Assembly: GCA_944382875.1 (NCBI GenBank)
Contig: CALWNQ010000007.1
Location: 1 to 64,000 of the forward strand
Length of the DNA stretch: 64,000 nt
Source of the DNA: an uncultured Clostridia bacterium
Lineage (GTDB): Bacteria; Bacillota; Clostridia; Oscillospirales; Ruminococcaceae
Direction of reading: 5' to 3'
The notes under the pieces were generated by a model, which saw only the letters and a list, made by a program, of their open reading frames with translations, had not been told where the DNA came from and made no database searches. Position numbers and translations under genes: made by a program. Shown piece by piece: positions 51,730-61,158 of this stretch. The number at the start of each line of letters is the position of its first letter. The first letter of the stretch is position 1.

Positions 51730-52593
51730 TTATTCTCCGGCAACCTGAAAAGAAAGGTTCCCAAGATCTTCCTTATTATAAAACTCAATTTCCACCACGC
51801 CGCTGCCGGATGCATCCACCCGGATTTTCACCTTGCGGCCCAGTTCGCTGCTGAGTGCCAGCTCCATCTCCTGATAAAAGGTATCTTTGGGTGGTTTTGC
51901 CACCGCTTCCGTTTCTGTGTTCCCATTGCGGATTTTTGCGGCGCGTTTTTCGGTTTCCCGAACAGATAAGCCCTTTTCCGCCGCTTCTTTGCCAAGCTCC
52001 AGCATTGCTTCCCGATCTTCCAGTCCGATCAGGGCTTTTGCATGACCTGCGGAAAGGGAGCCCTGTACCACAAAGGTGCGCAGTTCTGTCGGCAGATTCA
52101 GAAGCCGCAGGGAATTGGCAACCGCTGAACGGGATTTTCCCACTCGTTTGGCAACCTGTTCCTGTGTCAAGCCACAGGCATTCATCAGTTCTTTATAACC
52201 ATTTGCCTCTTCCAGCGGATTCAGGTCTTCCCGCTGCAGATTTTCAATCAGCGCAACCTCCATCACCTGGGTTTCACTCATTTCCCGGACCACAACCGGA
52301 ACCTCGGCAAGCCCAAGCATTCGTGCCGCACGCCAGCGCCGTTCACCGGCTACCAGCTGATAACCTCCGCCCGGCAAAGGCCGGACCAGCAGCGGTTGAA
52401 TGATACCATGCTCCCGAATGGAATCCGCCAGTTCAGACAATGCCTGCTCATCAAACTCCTTACGGGGCTGATTCTTGTTCGGTTCAATTTCCGAAAGCCG
52501 CATAGTTGTTACGCCATCGCCCGATGAATTGGTGTCGTTATCAAGGAAGAGCGCATCCAGCCCTTTCCCAAGGCCGCCTGCTTTTTTTGACAT
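51730..52593 (-). CDS. parB: Chromosome-partitioning protein ParB (Spo0J)
   Basis: 287 residues, ATG 52593. [16 protein letters not shown] is the classic start. The CTP-binding ParB domain has [21 protein letters not shown] and the [14 protein letters not shown] motif. The HTH ([19 protein letters not shown]) follows at about 145-165, and the C-terminal dimerisation domain ends in [10 protein letters not shown]. It loads at parS sites and slides on DNA to organise the origin. Three parS sites are in this window. Operon with parA upstream and serS downstream. Confidence 0.97.
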   Translation of the reverse strand: MSKKAGGLGKGLDALFLDNDTNSSGDGVTTMRLSEIEPNKNQPRKEFDEQALSELADSIREHGIIQPLLVRPLPGGGYQLVAGERRWRAARMLGLAEVPVVVREMSETQVMEVALIENLQREDLNPLEEANGYKELMNACGLTQEQVAKRVGKSRSAVANSLRLLNLPTELRTFVVQGSLSAGHAKALIGLEDREAMLELGKEAAEKGLSVRETEKRAAKIRNGNTETEAVAKPPKDTFYQEMELALSSELGRKVKIRVDASGSGVVEIEFYNKEDLGNLSFQVAGE

Positions 52594-52608
52594 ATCTCTC
52601 TTCCTTTC

Positions 52609-53373
52609 TTATGAATTTGCCTTTAAAAACTCTTTTGCGACTTCTTGATAAGCCAAAGACCCTTTGGACCAGCGGTCGTAATAATACACCGGAAGCCCAT
52701 AGCTCGGCGCCTCCGAAAGGCGCACATTGCGGGGAATTGTGGTGCGATAAACCTTTCCGGCAAAGTATTTCTTCACCTCGGCAACCACCTGTGTTGTAAG
52801 ATTTAAACGTCCATCGTACATGGTAAGAAGAACGCCCTCTACATCAATATTGGGGTTGTAGAGCTTTTTTACCTGACGCACCGTGGCAATCAGCTGAGAT
52901 AAACCTTCCAACGCGTAATATTCACATTGAATTGGAATAAACACTGTATCCACCGCAGTAAAAGCATTCAGCGTGATCAGTCCAAGCGAAGGTGGGCAAT
53001 CAATCAGAATAAAATCAAACTGGTCACGAACTGGTGCAAGTGCAATTTTCAGACGATTGATTCGATCATCCATTTCAACCAGCTCCACTTCAGCACCGGC
53101 CAGCTGGATACTGGACGGAATCAGCGAAACATTGCGGAAATCAGTTGTACAGATTACCTCTTCGGCTGTACATTCCCCGATGAGCATTTCATATGCGGTA
53201 TGATGCGTTTTCTTTTTTACAATTCCCATACCACTTGTGGCGTTGCCCTGTGGGTCTATATCCACAAGAAGAACGGTTTTCTTTTTCGCACCGAGGCAAG
53301 CAGCCAGATTTACCGCGGTAGTTGTTTTGCCAACCCCGCCTTTCTGGTTGGCCACCGCCACTATTTTACCCAT
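52609..53373 (-). CDS. parA: Chromosome-partitioning ATPase ParA (Soj)
   Basis: 254 residues from ATG 53373. Deviant Walker A AVANQKGGVGKTTTAVNLA at residues 4-22; Walker A prime LVDIDPQGNATSGMG follows; Walker B FDFILIDCPPSLGLIT at about 115. It works with ParB at the origin and, in Bacillus, also controls DnaA. A 15-base gap to parB shows co-transcription. The upstream 120 bases carry two parS sites. Confidence 0.97.
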   Translation of the reverse strand: MGKIVAVANQKGGVGKTTTAVNLAACLGAKKKTVLLVDIDPQGNATSGMGIVKKKTHHTAYEMLIGECTAEEVICTTDFRNVSLIPSSIQLAGAEVELVEMDDRINRLKIALAPVRDQFDFILIDCPPSLGLITLNAFTAVDTVFIPIQCEYYALEGLSQLIATVRQVKKLYNPNIDVEGVLLTMYDGRLNLTTQVVAEVKKYFAGKVYRTTIPRNVRLSEAPSYGLPVYYYDRWSKGSLAYQEVAKEFLKANS

Positions 53374-53462
53374 CCAATCCCTCACTATCCGCAAATCCAG
53401 TTTATCAATCTTCTCCTATTATAACACAGCTTCTTGCGAAATAAAAGCCTTTTTATAAAAAA

Positions 53463-53478
53463 TGTTCCACGTGAAACT
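53463..53478 (+). promoter_or_regulatory. parS site 1
   Basis: TGTTCCACGTGAAACT: 14 of 16 bases match the parS consensus TGTTTCACGTGAAACA. It lies in the parA-noc gap. Confidence 0.9.
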
Positions 53479-53495
53479 GCAATTTCTCGCATTTT

Positions 53496-53511
53496 TGTTT
53501 CACGTGGAACA
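53496..53511 (+). promoter_or_regulatory. parS site 2
   Basis: TGTTTCACGTGGAACA: 15 of 16 match the consensus. It is 33 bases from site 1, about three helical turns, so both face the same side of the DNA. Confidence 0.92.
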
Positions 53512-53514
53512 ATA

Positions 53515-54324
53515 TTAGCTTATATGACCGCCAATTGGAATCCGCACCCGATACTCAATACAACCGGCTTCTTCGTATTTTTCCGCTTCCGCAGGAATTC
53601 CGGCACTCTTCATGGTGTCAATTGCCTTGTTAATGGTGTTTAAAAATATTCGAACATCTTTGACAATAATAACTTTTCGCTTTTCTTTTTCTTTCGGCTT
53701 TTCAGGCCGATGCTGGATGTATTGTTCCATTTGAGAGACATTCATCTTTTTTTCCACAACAGCACGAAGGACATCCATTCGCTCTTCCGGCTGCACTGAA
53801 AGAAGGGCACGGGCATGCCGTTCAGTTAAACCATTCTGCAACAGAAAATTCTGCTCCTGCTCTGAAAGAGCAAGCAATCGCAGCTTATTCGCAACTGTCG
53901 ATTGCGCTTTTCCAAGTTTTCGAGCCGCTTCCTCCTGAGTGACACCCCACTCCTGAATTAAAACCTGTAATGCTTTTGCCTCTTCAAACATGTTCAGGTC
54001 CTGCCGCTGCACATTTTCAAGGATTGCGAAAACAGCTGACTGCTTTTCGGTAGAATCCAAAATAATTGCTGGTATTTCCGTTCTTCCCGCTATTTTGGAA
54101 GCGCGTAGCCGACGTTCCCCCGCGATTAGCTCATAACTACTACCATCTTTTCGCCGCACCGTTATTGGCTGCAGTACTCCATTTTCCCGTATGCTTTCAC
54201 ATAGTTCCCGTAGCTCGTCCTCCGCAAAGTCGCGGCGCGGTTGTGCCGGATTGGGGGAAATCCTCTCCACCGGAAGCAGCACAACTTTATTAACAATCTT
54301 TTCTTTTGAAAAAAATCCCGCCAT
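53515..54324 (-). CDS. noc: Nucleoid occlusion protein Noc (ParB-like)
   Basis: 269 residues, ATG 54324 with GGAGGG 7 bases upstream. A second ParB-fold protein: ISPNPAQPRRDFAEDEL, IAGERRLRASKIAG and an HTH at VTQEEAARKLGKAQSTVAN. The start MAGFFSKEKI is the amphipathic membrane-binding helix typical of Noc. The C-terminal half differs from ParB. Noc blocks division over the nucleoid from its own DNA sites. It sits between parA and rsmG, the conserved Firmicute position. Confidence 0.93.
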   Translation of the reverse strand: MAGFFSKEKIVNKVVLLPVERISPNPAQPRRDFAEDELRELCESIRENGVLQPITVRRKDGSSYELIAGERRLRASKIAGRTEIPAIILDSTEKQSAVFAILENVQRQDLNMFEEAKALQVLIQEWGVTQEEAARKLGKAQSTVANKLRLLALSEQEQNFLLQNGLTERHARALLSVQPEERMDVLRAVVEKKMNVSQMEQYIQHRPEKPKEKEKRKVIIVKDVRIFLNTINKAIDTMKSAGIPAEAEKYEEAGCIEYRVRIPIGGHIS

Positions 54325-54423
54325 CCGTTATCCCTCCATTTTGATCTTCTAATTGGAGTATAACACAGGCGGGAAATTATTTCCACAACTTTCCATCGCA
54401 GAAACTGCGGTTTCTCGACCGTT

Positions 54424-55143
54424 TTATCTGCGAACAAGCGGTGATTTTTTCATTTTTGCAGATGGACGCGGGTATTTCGGCGGAGTTTGTCGAACTTTTT
54501 TTATCAGAACAATGGCTCGGCTGGCTTCTTCACCCAGCACATACTTTTGAACAGCCGCCACTTCACCGCCCATCTGACTGATGGCATACTCGGCTTCCTT
54601 AAGCTCCTCTTCGATTTCATAGCCCTTCAAAGCTGCGAAATATCCGCCAACTTTGACAAACGGAATGCAGTATTCGGCCAGATCCCGGAGATTGGCCACC
54701 GCACGGGCTGTTGCAAGATCATACTTTTCCCGAAATTCCGCCTTCTGTCCAGCTTCCTCTGCACGCGCATGGACACATTGTGCCGGAATACCAAGCTCCT
54801 TGGTTAGCTCCTGTAAAAAGATAATCCGTTTATTCAGACTGTCAAGCAGCGTCAGCTTCATATCCGGTCGGAGCAGCACCGACGGTACCGACGGAAATCC
54901 CGCACCGGTTCCCACATCGATAATCGAAGCGTTCTGCGGAATCTCCAGTGCTTTGGTCAGCAGCAGACTGTCCGCAAAATGTTTGACCACAATCCCTGCC
55001 GGATCGGTAATGGCAGTCAGGTTGATTTTCTCATTCCATTCCACCAGCAGTTCTGCGTACCGGTCAAGTTTTTCATATAAACCATTCGGACAGGGAATCT
55101 GCTGTGATGCAAGCACCTGTTCCAGCAATTCTTTGGAAATCAT
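54424..55143 (-). CDS. rsmG: 16S rRNA (guanine527-N7)-methyltransferase
   Basis: 239 residues, ATG 55143. GidB family: YEKLDRYAELLVEWNEKINL at the start, SAM-binding IDVGTGAGFPSVPSVLLRPD near residue 75 and RAVANLRDLAEY later. The repeated PS in GFPSVPSVL is slightly unusual; the family norm is GFPGIPL. It methylates G527 of 16S rRNA. It lies 4 bases after the mnmG stop, as in most bacteria. Confidence 0.97.
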   Translation of the reverse strand: MISKELLEQVLASQQIPCPNGLYEKLDRYAELLVEWNEKINLTAITDPAGIVVKHFADSLLLTKALEIPQNASIIDVGTGAGFPSVPSVLLRPDMKLTLLDSLNKRIIFLQELTKELGIPAQCVHARAEEAGQKAEFREKYDLATARAVANLRDLAEYCIPFVKVGGYFAALKGYEIEEELKEAEYAISQMGGEVAAVQKYVLGEEASRAIVLIKKVRQTPPKYPRPSAKMKKSPLVRR

Positions 55144-55147
55144 ACTG

Positions 55148-57025
55148 TCATCCTTTCTGTTTCTGAGCCGTCAGATAAATCAGCAGCGCCGAAATATCGG
55201 CCGGATTGACACCGGAAATACGGGAAGCCTGTCCCACATTTTCGGGTTGCACCCGTTTCAGTTTTTCCCGCGCTTCCAGCCGCAATCCATCTATATGATC
55301 GTAGGGAAGATCTGCAGGAATCTTTTGACTTTCCAATCGTTTGAGTTCTTCCACTTCATGCATCTGCTTCTGAATATATCCTTCATACTTGAGCTGGATT
55401 TCCACCTGTTCGCAAACCGCACGATCCAGCACCGGACGCTCCGGATCAAACGGCGCCAGCTCCGCATATCCGAGCTGTGGACGTCGAATCAGGTCGGCAA
55501 GTTTTGTCCCACTGTTTAGCGGTGTTGTTCCACGTGAAACAAGGAGTCCGTTCAACTCAGCCGAAGGCGCCACCGATGTCTTCATCACACGTTCCTTTTC
55601 CAGGCGGATTTCCTCCATCTTCTTTAAAAAGAGCTGATAGCGTTCCTCCGAAATCAGGCCCAACTTGTAGCCCATTGGAGTTAGTCGCTCGTCCGCGTTG
55701 TCCTGGCGGAGAAGCAACCGAAATTCACTGCGGGAAGTCATCATCCGGTAGGGATCCGAGCATCCTTTTGTTACCAGGTCATCAATCAGTGTGCCGATAT
55801 AAGAAGTAGAACGGTCCAGTGTGAACGGTGCCTTACCTTCTACCTGCAAAGCCGCATTGATTCCGGCTATCAAACCTTGAGCTGCCGCTTCTTCATATCC
55901 AGAAGTCCCGTTGAACTGACCGGCACCAAAAAGCCCTTTGACCTGCCGGAATTCAAGAGTCGGCCTCAAATCCAACGGGTCGCAGCAATCATATTCAATT
56001 GCGTAAGCGTTGCGCATGATTTCCAGGTGTTCAAACCCTTTGATAGAATGAAGAAAAGCGAGCTGCACATCTTCAGGAAGGGAAGAAGAAAGCCCCTGCA
56101 AATACATTTCGTCGGTATCCATGCCCATTGGTTCAACAAAACATTGATGGCGGTCCTTGTCGGAAAAGCGCACAATCTTGTCTTCAATACTGGGACAATA
56201 ACGCGGTCCAATTGCATGAATGCGGCCACTGTAAATAGGAGAGCGATCCAGATTGTTCCGGATAATGTTGTGCGTTTCCGGGTTGGTATAGGCAATATGG
56301 CAGCTCACTTTATTTTCAGGCGGAATCTCTGTCGTAAAACTGAACGGTACGACTTCCGGATCACCAGGCTGTTCTTCCAGCTGGGAAAAATCAATGCTCC
56401 GGCGATGTACACGGGAAGGTGTGCCAGTCTTGAAGCGACGCAGATAAATACCGTTCTGTTCCAAGCTTTCACGCAGTCCAGTTGCAGGAGCAACCCCGTC
56501 CGGTCCGCCGGGATAGGAAACTTCTCCTACATGAATTTCACCATTTAAATAGGTACCGCTTGCAATAATTGCCGTTTTAACAGGATACCGCGCACCCAAC
56601 CTAGTGACCACAGCGCTGATTCTGCCATTTTTTGTTTCGATTGCAGTGATCTCTGCCTGACGAATCCAAAGATTCGACTGCTGTTCCAGCATCCGTTTAA
56701 TCCAGCCATGATATGCCGTTCGGTCAATCTGAGCACGCAGACTATGGACTGCTGGACCTTTTCCAAGGTTGAGCATCCGGCTTTGCAAGGTATTGGCATC
56801 CGCAGCAATTCCCATCACACCGCCAAGCGCGTCAATTTCCCGTACAAGATGTCCCTTTGCGGTTCCGCCGATTGATGGGTTGCAGGGAAGGTTGGCAATT
56901 CCGTCCAGTGTGAGTGTAAATAAAATTGTTTTTACCCCCAGTTTGGCAGCAGCCACCGCCGCTTCCACTCCCGCGTGTCCTGCGCCAATCACTGCAACAT
57001 CAAATTCATTCATTGTATATTCCAT
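55148..57025 (-). CDS. mnmG: tRNA uridine-5-carboxymethylaminomethyl enzyme MnmG (GidA)
   Basis: 625 residues, ATG 57025 with AAGGAG 6 bases upstream. FAD-binding VAVIGAGHAGVEAAVAAAKL near residue 9 and the family motif NPSIGGTAKGHLVREID near residue 48. With MnmE it modifies the wobble uridine of several tRNAs. The C-terminal helical domain ends LIYLTAQKQKG. Its coding sequence contains a parS site (55526-55541) encoded as VSRGTT. Confidence 0.98.
   Translation of the reverse strand: MEYTMNEFDVAVIGAGHAGVEAAVAAAKLGVKTILFTLTLDGIANLPCNPSIGGTAKGHLVREIDALGGVMGIAADANTLQSRMLNLGKGPAVHSLRAQIDRTAYHGWIKRMLEQQSNLWIRQAEITAIETKNGRISAVVTRLGARYPVKTAIIASGTYLNGEIHVGEVSYPGGPDGVAPATGLRESLEQNGIYLRRFKTGTPSRVHRRSIDFSQLEEQPGDPEVVPFSFTTEIPPENKVSCHIAYTNPETHNIIRNNLDRSPIYSGRIHAIGPRYCPSIEDKIVRFSDKDRHQCFVEPMGMDTDEMYLQGLSSSLPEDVQLAFLHSIKGFEHLEIMRNAYAIEYDCCDPLDLRPTLEFRQVKGLFGAGQFNGTSGYEEAAAQGLIAGINAALQVEGKAPFTLDRSTSYIGTLIDDLVTKGCSDPYRMMTSRSEFRLLLRQDNADERLTPMGYKLGLISEERYQLFLKKMEEIRLEKERVMKTSVAPSAELNGLLVSRGTTPLNSGTKLADLIRRPQLGYAELAPFDPERPVLDRAVCEQVEIQLKYEGYIQKQMHEVEELKRLESQKIPADLPYDHIDGLRLEAREKLKRVQPENVGQASRISGVNPADISALLIYLTAQKQKG
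55526..55541 (+). promoter_or_regulatory. parS site 3 inside mnmG
   Basis: TGTTCCACGTGAAACA matches 15 of 16 consensus bases. It lies within the coding sequence, 2 kb from the other two sites, as is known for Bacillus-type origin regions. Confidence 0.9.
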
Positions 57026-57097
57026 TAGGCGCTCCTTTTATTTATTATTTTATATATTCTTTATTTGCGTTTTTGTTCTTGTATCAAAAACATCTTG

Positions 57098-58465
57098 TTA
57101 TTTTCCTACACAGAAATGAGAAAACACCTGATCTACAACGGCATCACTTACCCGTTCTCCAGTCAGTTCCAGCAGCGCCGATATTGCGCTTTCCAAAGCA
57201 ACATCAATGGCATCCAATGTATAACCCATTTCCAGTGTCTGCAAGGTTTCCTGCAAAAGATCAAACGCCCGCTGCGCACAGGAAAACTGCCGCAGATTCG
57301 CGAGCATGGCACTGGAAGCCTCTGCGTCATGCAGGGAAAGCAGGTCCAATACGGCAGAGGAAAGCGCCTCCACACCGGTGTGATCCCTTGCCGAAATCTC
57401 CACCAGGTGGGGGAAAAACCCACGCAGTTCGGCGATATCCAGCTGCTGCTGCAAGTCCGATTTGTTACAGACTGCCACAACCGGCAGATCCCTCAGCTTT
57501 TCGATGAGCATCCTGTCTTCCTCCGAAAGTGGGGAAGAGCTGTCAAAGACCGCCAGCACAAGCTGTGCCGTTTCCAGACGCTCCAGTGCGAGCGAAACAC
57601 CGGCCTGCTCCACAACATCGCCAGTTTCTCGGATGCCGGCTGTATCCGCCAGTCGGAGGACGATACCATCCAGCATCACCGTTCCCTCCACAACATCCCG
57701 CGTTGTACCAGGGATGTCGGTAACAATGCTCTTTCTCTCCCCGGCAAGCAGATTCATCAGGGTAGATTTTCCCACATTCGGCTTGCCGAGAATGACTGTT
57801 TCGATCCCTTCCCGGATCATTTTCCCCTGGTCAAACCGGGAAAGCAACCCGGAAAGCTCTCCGGTCACATCCTGCAAAACGGTGTGAATTTCATCGGATT
57901 CCACCGGATCAATTTCCTCTTCCGGATAATCCAAAAAAGCCGCAATGTGCCCACTGACAGTCAGTAAACGATCTTTCATACTGCTGATGGTGTGGTAAAG
58001 GCTGCCCTTCATCGCGCTGCGTGCGCTTTTGAGGCTCTGTTCGCCGCCTGCCTGAATGAGGTCAGCTACCGCCTCTGCTTCGGTTAACGAAAGTTTACCG
58101 TTTAAAAAGGCACGTTTGGTAAACTCTCCGGGACCGGCCAGCAGCACGCCATTTTTGAGGAGTGCCATCAGCACCCGCCTTGTCACATACAGTCCACCGT
58201 GACAGGAGATTTCCACCACATCTTCGCCGGTGTAGCTTTTCGGCGCGCGAAACACAGTGGCAACCACATCATCTACCGGCTCATCTCCATCAAATACCGT
58301 CCCATATGCAGCAGTATATCCTTTATGTTCCTGCAGCATCTTTCCTGATACCGGACGAAAAACCTTGTCTGCCGCTGCAATGGCGTCCGGTCCGGAAATC
58401 CGGATGACACTAATCCCCCCCACTGCATTTGGAGTGGAAATGGCTGCAATTGTCTTTTCAGCCAA
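57098..58465 (-). CDS. mnmE: tRNA modification GTPase MnmE (TrmE)
   Basis: 455 residues from TTG 58465 (GGAGG, 7 bases). N-terminal folate-binding domain (IAAISTPNAVGGISVIRISG), a helical part, an inserted G domain with ILGKPNVGKSTLMNLL (about 225), DIPGTTRD and CNKSD, and the C-terminal CVGK whose Cys is essential. Partner of MnmG in wobble-uridine modification. The 72-base gap to mnmG has no terminator. Confidence 0.98.
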   Translation of the reverse strand: MAEKTIAAISTPNAVGGISVIRISGPDAIAAADKVFRPVSGKMLQEHKGYTAAYGTVFDGDEPVDDVVATVFRAPKSYTGEDVVEISCHGGLYVTRRVLMALLKNGVLLAGPGEFTKRAFLNGKLSLTEAEAVADLIQAGGEQSLKSARSAMKGSLYHTISSMKDRLLTVSGHIAAFLDYPEEEIDPVESDEIHTVLQDVTGELSGLLSRFDQGKMIREGIETVILGKPNVGKSTLMNLLAGERKSIVTDIPGTTRDVVEGTVMLDGIVLRLADTAGIRETGDVVEQAGVSLALERLETAQLVLAVFDSSSPLSEEDRMLIEKLRDLPVVAVCNKSDLQQQLDIAELRGFFPHLVEISARDHTGVEALSSAVLDLLSLHDAEASSAMLANLRQFSCAQRAFDLLQETLQTLEMGYTLDAIDVALESAISALLELTGERVSDAVVDQVFSHFCVGK

Positions 58466-58530
58466 AGAAAATCCTCCTTCCTGTTAGACAAAACCTCCCC
58501 GCCGAAAAGACGGCCGGAGAGGTTTGAAAG

Positions 58531-59628
58531 TTATAATTCAATTTTAGAATACAGTTTGAAATTATCCTCAATCACTGTAGTTTCAGTTTTCTGAACCGGA
58601 GCTTCTTCCACCGGCGCTTGTACTGCATCCTGTTGTACAGCATCCTCGGCGCGCGGAGGACGAGACTTTCCTCCACGATTACCAGAACGTCTGGAGCCGT
58701 TGTCCCGACGCGGTGGTCTTGTCTTAGCTGTTGGCTTGATCACAACCTTGCGGTTTGGCTCTTCTCCTGTTGATTTAGAGAAGACACCATCAATCTCGGT
58801 GACAACCGCATGGATGATTCGCCGTTCATATGGGTTCATCGGCTCAAGAGCTGCGGGACGACCGGTTTTTAATACCTTTTTTGCCATCCGTTGTGCCAAT
58901 GCGCGCAGTGTTTCTTCCCGCTTTTCACGATAATTTCCCGCATTGATGGTAAAGCGGACATATTCGCCCTCGCTGCGATTTGCAGCAAGAGAAACCAGGT
59001 ATTGGATTGCATCCAGCGTTTCGCCACGCTTTCCAATCACAGTTCCGATATCGCCGCCTTCCAGATGCACCAACACTGTGCGATTTTCCGCAGGTTCCAT
59101 CCGGATTTCAATCCCAGTCAAGCCCATTTTGTCAAAAATTTCCTGTAAATATGCTTTGGCCACATCCATTTTAGGTTGAAGCTGTTCCATTGGGATTTCC
59201 GGTTGTTTTTCTTCCTGCTTCTCTTCATTCTGAATCTCAGCCGGAGCTTCGACAGGTATTGCTTTAACTGCCTCTTCCTTTTTCTCCGTTTTTACAGGAG
59301 CTGCAGGTTTCTGTTCCGGAGCAGCACTCTTTTCTTTTTTAACAGTCTCCGCCTGCTTCTGCGGCTGAGCAGCTGTTTCCTTCTTGGTCACAGCCGGTGT
59401 TGTCTGCGATACCGGCTTACGAACTGGTTTTTCGGGCTTTTTGGCTTCTTCCTCAGTCTGGACTGTTACGCGAACCTCTGCATCAATTTTTCCGATGCCC
59501 AAAAAACCCTTTTTAGGAAAGCGCAATACTTCAGGCGTTACTTCATCAATCGAAACGCCCAGTTCTCTACACGCATTCTGAATGGCCTCTTCCACCGTTG
59601 CGCCGGTGGCTGTAAACTCGCGAATCAT
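58531..59628 (-). CDS. jag: RNA-binding protein Jag/KhpB with long Lys/Glu/Pro linker
   Basis: 365 residues from ATG 59628 (GGAGG, 7 bases). Jag_N domain at 1-55 (EFTATGATVEEAIQNACREL), then a disordered linker rich in Lys, Glu, Pro and Ala (about 65-145), a KH domain (VIGKRGETLDAIQYLVSLA, about 190) and an R3H domain (LEPMNPYERRIIHAVV). A further basic and glutamine-rich tail follows. Jag binds RNA and links to cell elongation control. The linker and tail make it longer than the usual 200-250 residues. Between yidC and mnmE as usual. Confidence 0.95.
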   Translation of the reverse strand: MIREFTATGATVEEAIQNACRELGVSIDEVTPEVLRFPKKGFLGIGKIDAEVRVTVQTEEEAKKPEKPVRKPVSQTTPAVTKKETAAQPQKQAETVKKEKSAAPEQKPAAPVKTEKKEEAVKAIPVEAPAEIQNEEKQEEKQPEIPMEQLQPKMDVAKAYLQEIFDKMGLTGIEIRMEPAENRTVLVHLEGGDIGTVIGKRGETLDAIQYLVSLAANRSEGEYVRFTINAGNYREKREETLRALAQRMAKKVLKTGRPAALEPMNPYERRIIHAVVTEIDGVFSKSTGEEPNRKVVIKPTAKTRPPRRDNGSRRSGNRGGKSRPPRAEDAVQQDAVQAPVEEAPVQKTETTVIEDNFKLYSKIEL

Positions 59629-59653
59629 AAACAAGCCTCCATTTTACCGCAGA

Positions 59654-60820
59654 TTACATCAAATCCTGATCGGTTACTTCCTTGTACTCTTCGCCGTATT
59701 TCTCGGCGTCCCGTTTTCTCGCTTCAGCAAGCCGCTTGCGGTTTTGTTCCTTTGCAGAAAGATATTCTGCCTGCGGATCCCGGCCTTCATTTTCCTTGTC
59801 AAGCTTTGCCAGATGTTCCTTCCGCTCTTTCCGCTGTTTTTCCTTGCGTTCTTCGTCGGTTAAATCATCATCATCCAACTCTTCGCCTTTTTCCAGCTTC
59901 TTTTTCCGCCTCATCTCACGTTCCAGACGTTTTTTATCCTCAATTTCTTTCATCTTCTGCTCATATTCTTCTCGGTACCTCTCTGGGTTATAGAGCTTGT
60001 TTAAGATAATTGTCTGTGCTCCAGCTAATACATTGGAAATAATCCAGTAAATACCAACGCCGACCGGTACCGAAAAAGTAATCCACAGTGAGAAAAGCGG
60101 CATGCCGTACATCATGCCCTTCATCATACAGCCGCTTTGCTGCGACTGCTGCGCAGCAGTCGGATTCATCTTCATGGAAATCATGGAAGCCAGTAAGGCT
60201 GTCACGCCAGAAAGAATCGGAATCAGCAAAAGCCAGTTCCAGGCAAACTGCGGTACAACACCCAAATCCAAACCAAACAAGCTGTAATCAAAATTCTGGA
60301 TTTTCTGAATGTACTCCGGAGCAATTCCAGAAAACATAGAAACTTTATCCGGATCCTGAACGGCTGCTACAATTTGCAGCTGCGCCTGATACGCGTTAAA
60401 ATTCTCTACAGAATTTGCAAGAATATCTTTCATTTCGGTGATTACATCTGTCGGAAGCCGCAGAATATGTTTCAGCGGATTGTAAACAACGTCGATAATA
60501 CCGAACAGAATGGGGAACTGAATAAATAGCGGCAGACACCCGCTCATCGGGTTATAACCATGTTCTTCATAGAATTTCATGGTTTCTTCCTGCTGCTTTT
60601 GCTTGTTATTCGCGTATTTTTTCTGAATCTCCATCAATTTCGGCTGAAAAACCGACATTTTTGCAGAAGATTTCTGCTGTTTAATGGAAAGCGGAAAAAG
60701 TGCCGCTCTAATAATAATCGTAAATAAAATCAGGCAGATACCATAGTTCTTAATAACGGTATACAGCAGCCACATAATCCAGCCAAGCGGATAGCCGAAA
60801 ATCTCGTTGATAAAGTTCAT
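59654..60820 (-). CDS. yidC: Membrane protein insertase YidC
   Basis: 388 residues from ATG 60820 (AGAAAGGAAAGG upstream). Five hydrophobic segments, the hydrophilic-groove Arg in IIIRAALFPLSIKQQKS, and MSGCLPLFIQFPILFGIIDV, the family motif. No lipobox is seen. The C-terminal about 100 residues are highly charged and could bind ribosomes. It inserts membrane proteins with or without SecYEG. It follows yidD in the origin-proximal cluster. Confidence 0.96.
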   Translation of the reverse strand: MNFINEIFGYPLGWIMWLLYTVIKNYGICLILFTIIIRAALFPLSIKQQKSSAKMSVFQPKLMEIQKKYANNKQKQQEETMKFYEEHGYNPMSGCLPLFIQFPILFGIIDVVYNPLKHILRLPTDVITEMKDILANSVENFNAYQAQLQIVAAVQDPDKVSMFSGIAPEYIQKIQNFDYSLFGLDLGVVPQFAWNWLLLIPILSGVTALLASMISMKMNPTAAQQSQQSGCMMKGMMYGMPLFSLWITFSVPVGVGIYWIISNVLAGAQTIILNKLYNPERYREEYEQKMKEIEDKKRLEREMRRKKKLEKGEELDDDDLTDEERKEKQRKERKEHLAKLDKENEGRDPQAEYLSAKEQNRKRLAEARKRDAEKYGEEYKEVTDQDLM

Positions 60821-60891
60821 GGAACCTTTCCTTTCTGGCACATAAAGCGAAAATTAAGAGGGAAATGCCATTTATCCAAATACACGAATGA

Positions 60892-61158
60892 TCACTTTCG
60901 CGTTTTTTTTCGATTTTTATGAGGTTTCCACGGAGGCAACCGAAATGTTTCCGGCACAGGATCAATCCCCCCCGGATGAAACGGGTTGCATCGCAAAATT
61001 CTCCATATACTTAAAATGCTGCCTTTCAGCGCTCCGAACCGTTCCAGCGACTGCAGGGCATAAGCGGAACAGGTCGGATAAAATCGGCAGCAGGGCGCTT
61101 TTAGCCCGGATAAATGTTTTTGATAAAATTGGACAAGAAATATCAGGACTTTTTTCAT
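60892..61158 (-). CDS. yidD: Membrane protein insertion efficiency factor YidD
   Basis: 88 residues; ATG 61158 overlaps the rnpA stop by four bases. [20 protein letters not shown] and [13 protein letters not shown] hold the three conserved Cys of the family. It helps YidC-dependent insertion. The conserved cluster rpmH-rnpA-yidD-yidC is complete. Confidence 0.96.
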   Translation of the reverse strand: MKKVLIFLVQFYQKHLSGLKAPCCRFYPTCSAYALQSLERFGALKGSILSIWRILRCNPFHPGGIDPVPETFRLPPWKPHKNRKKTRK

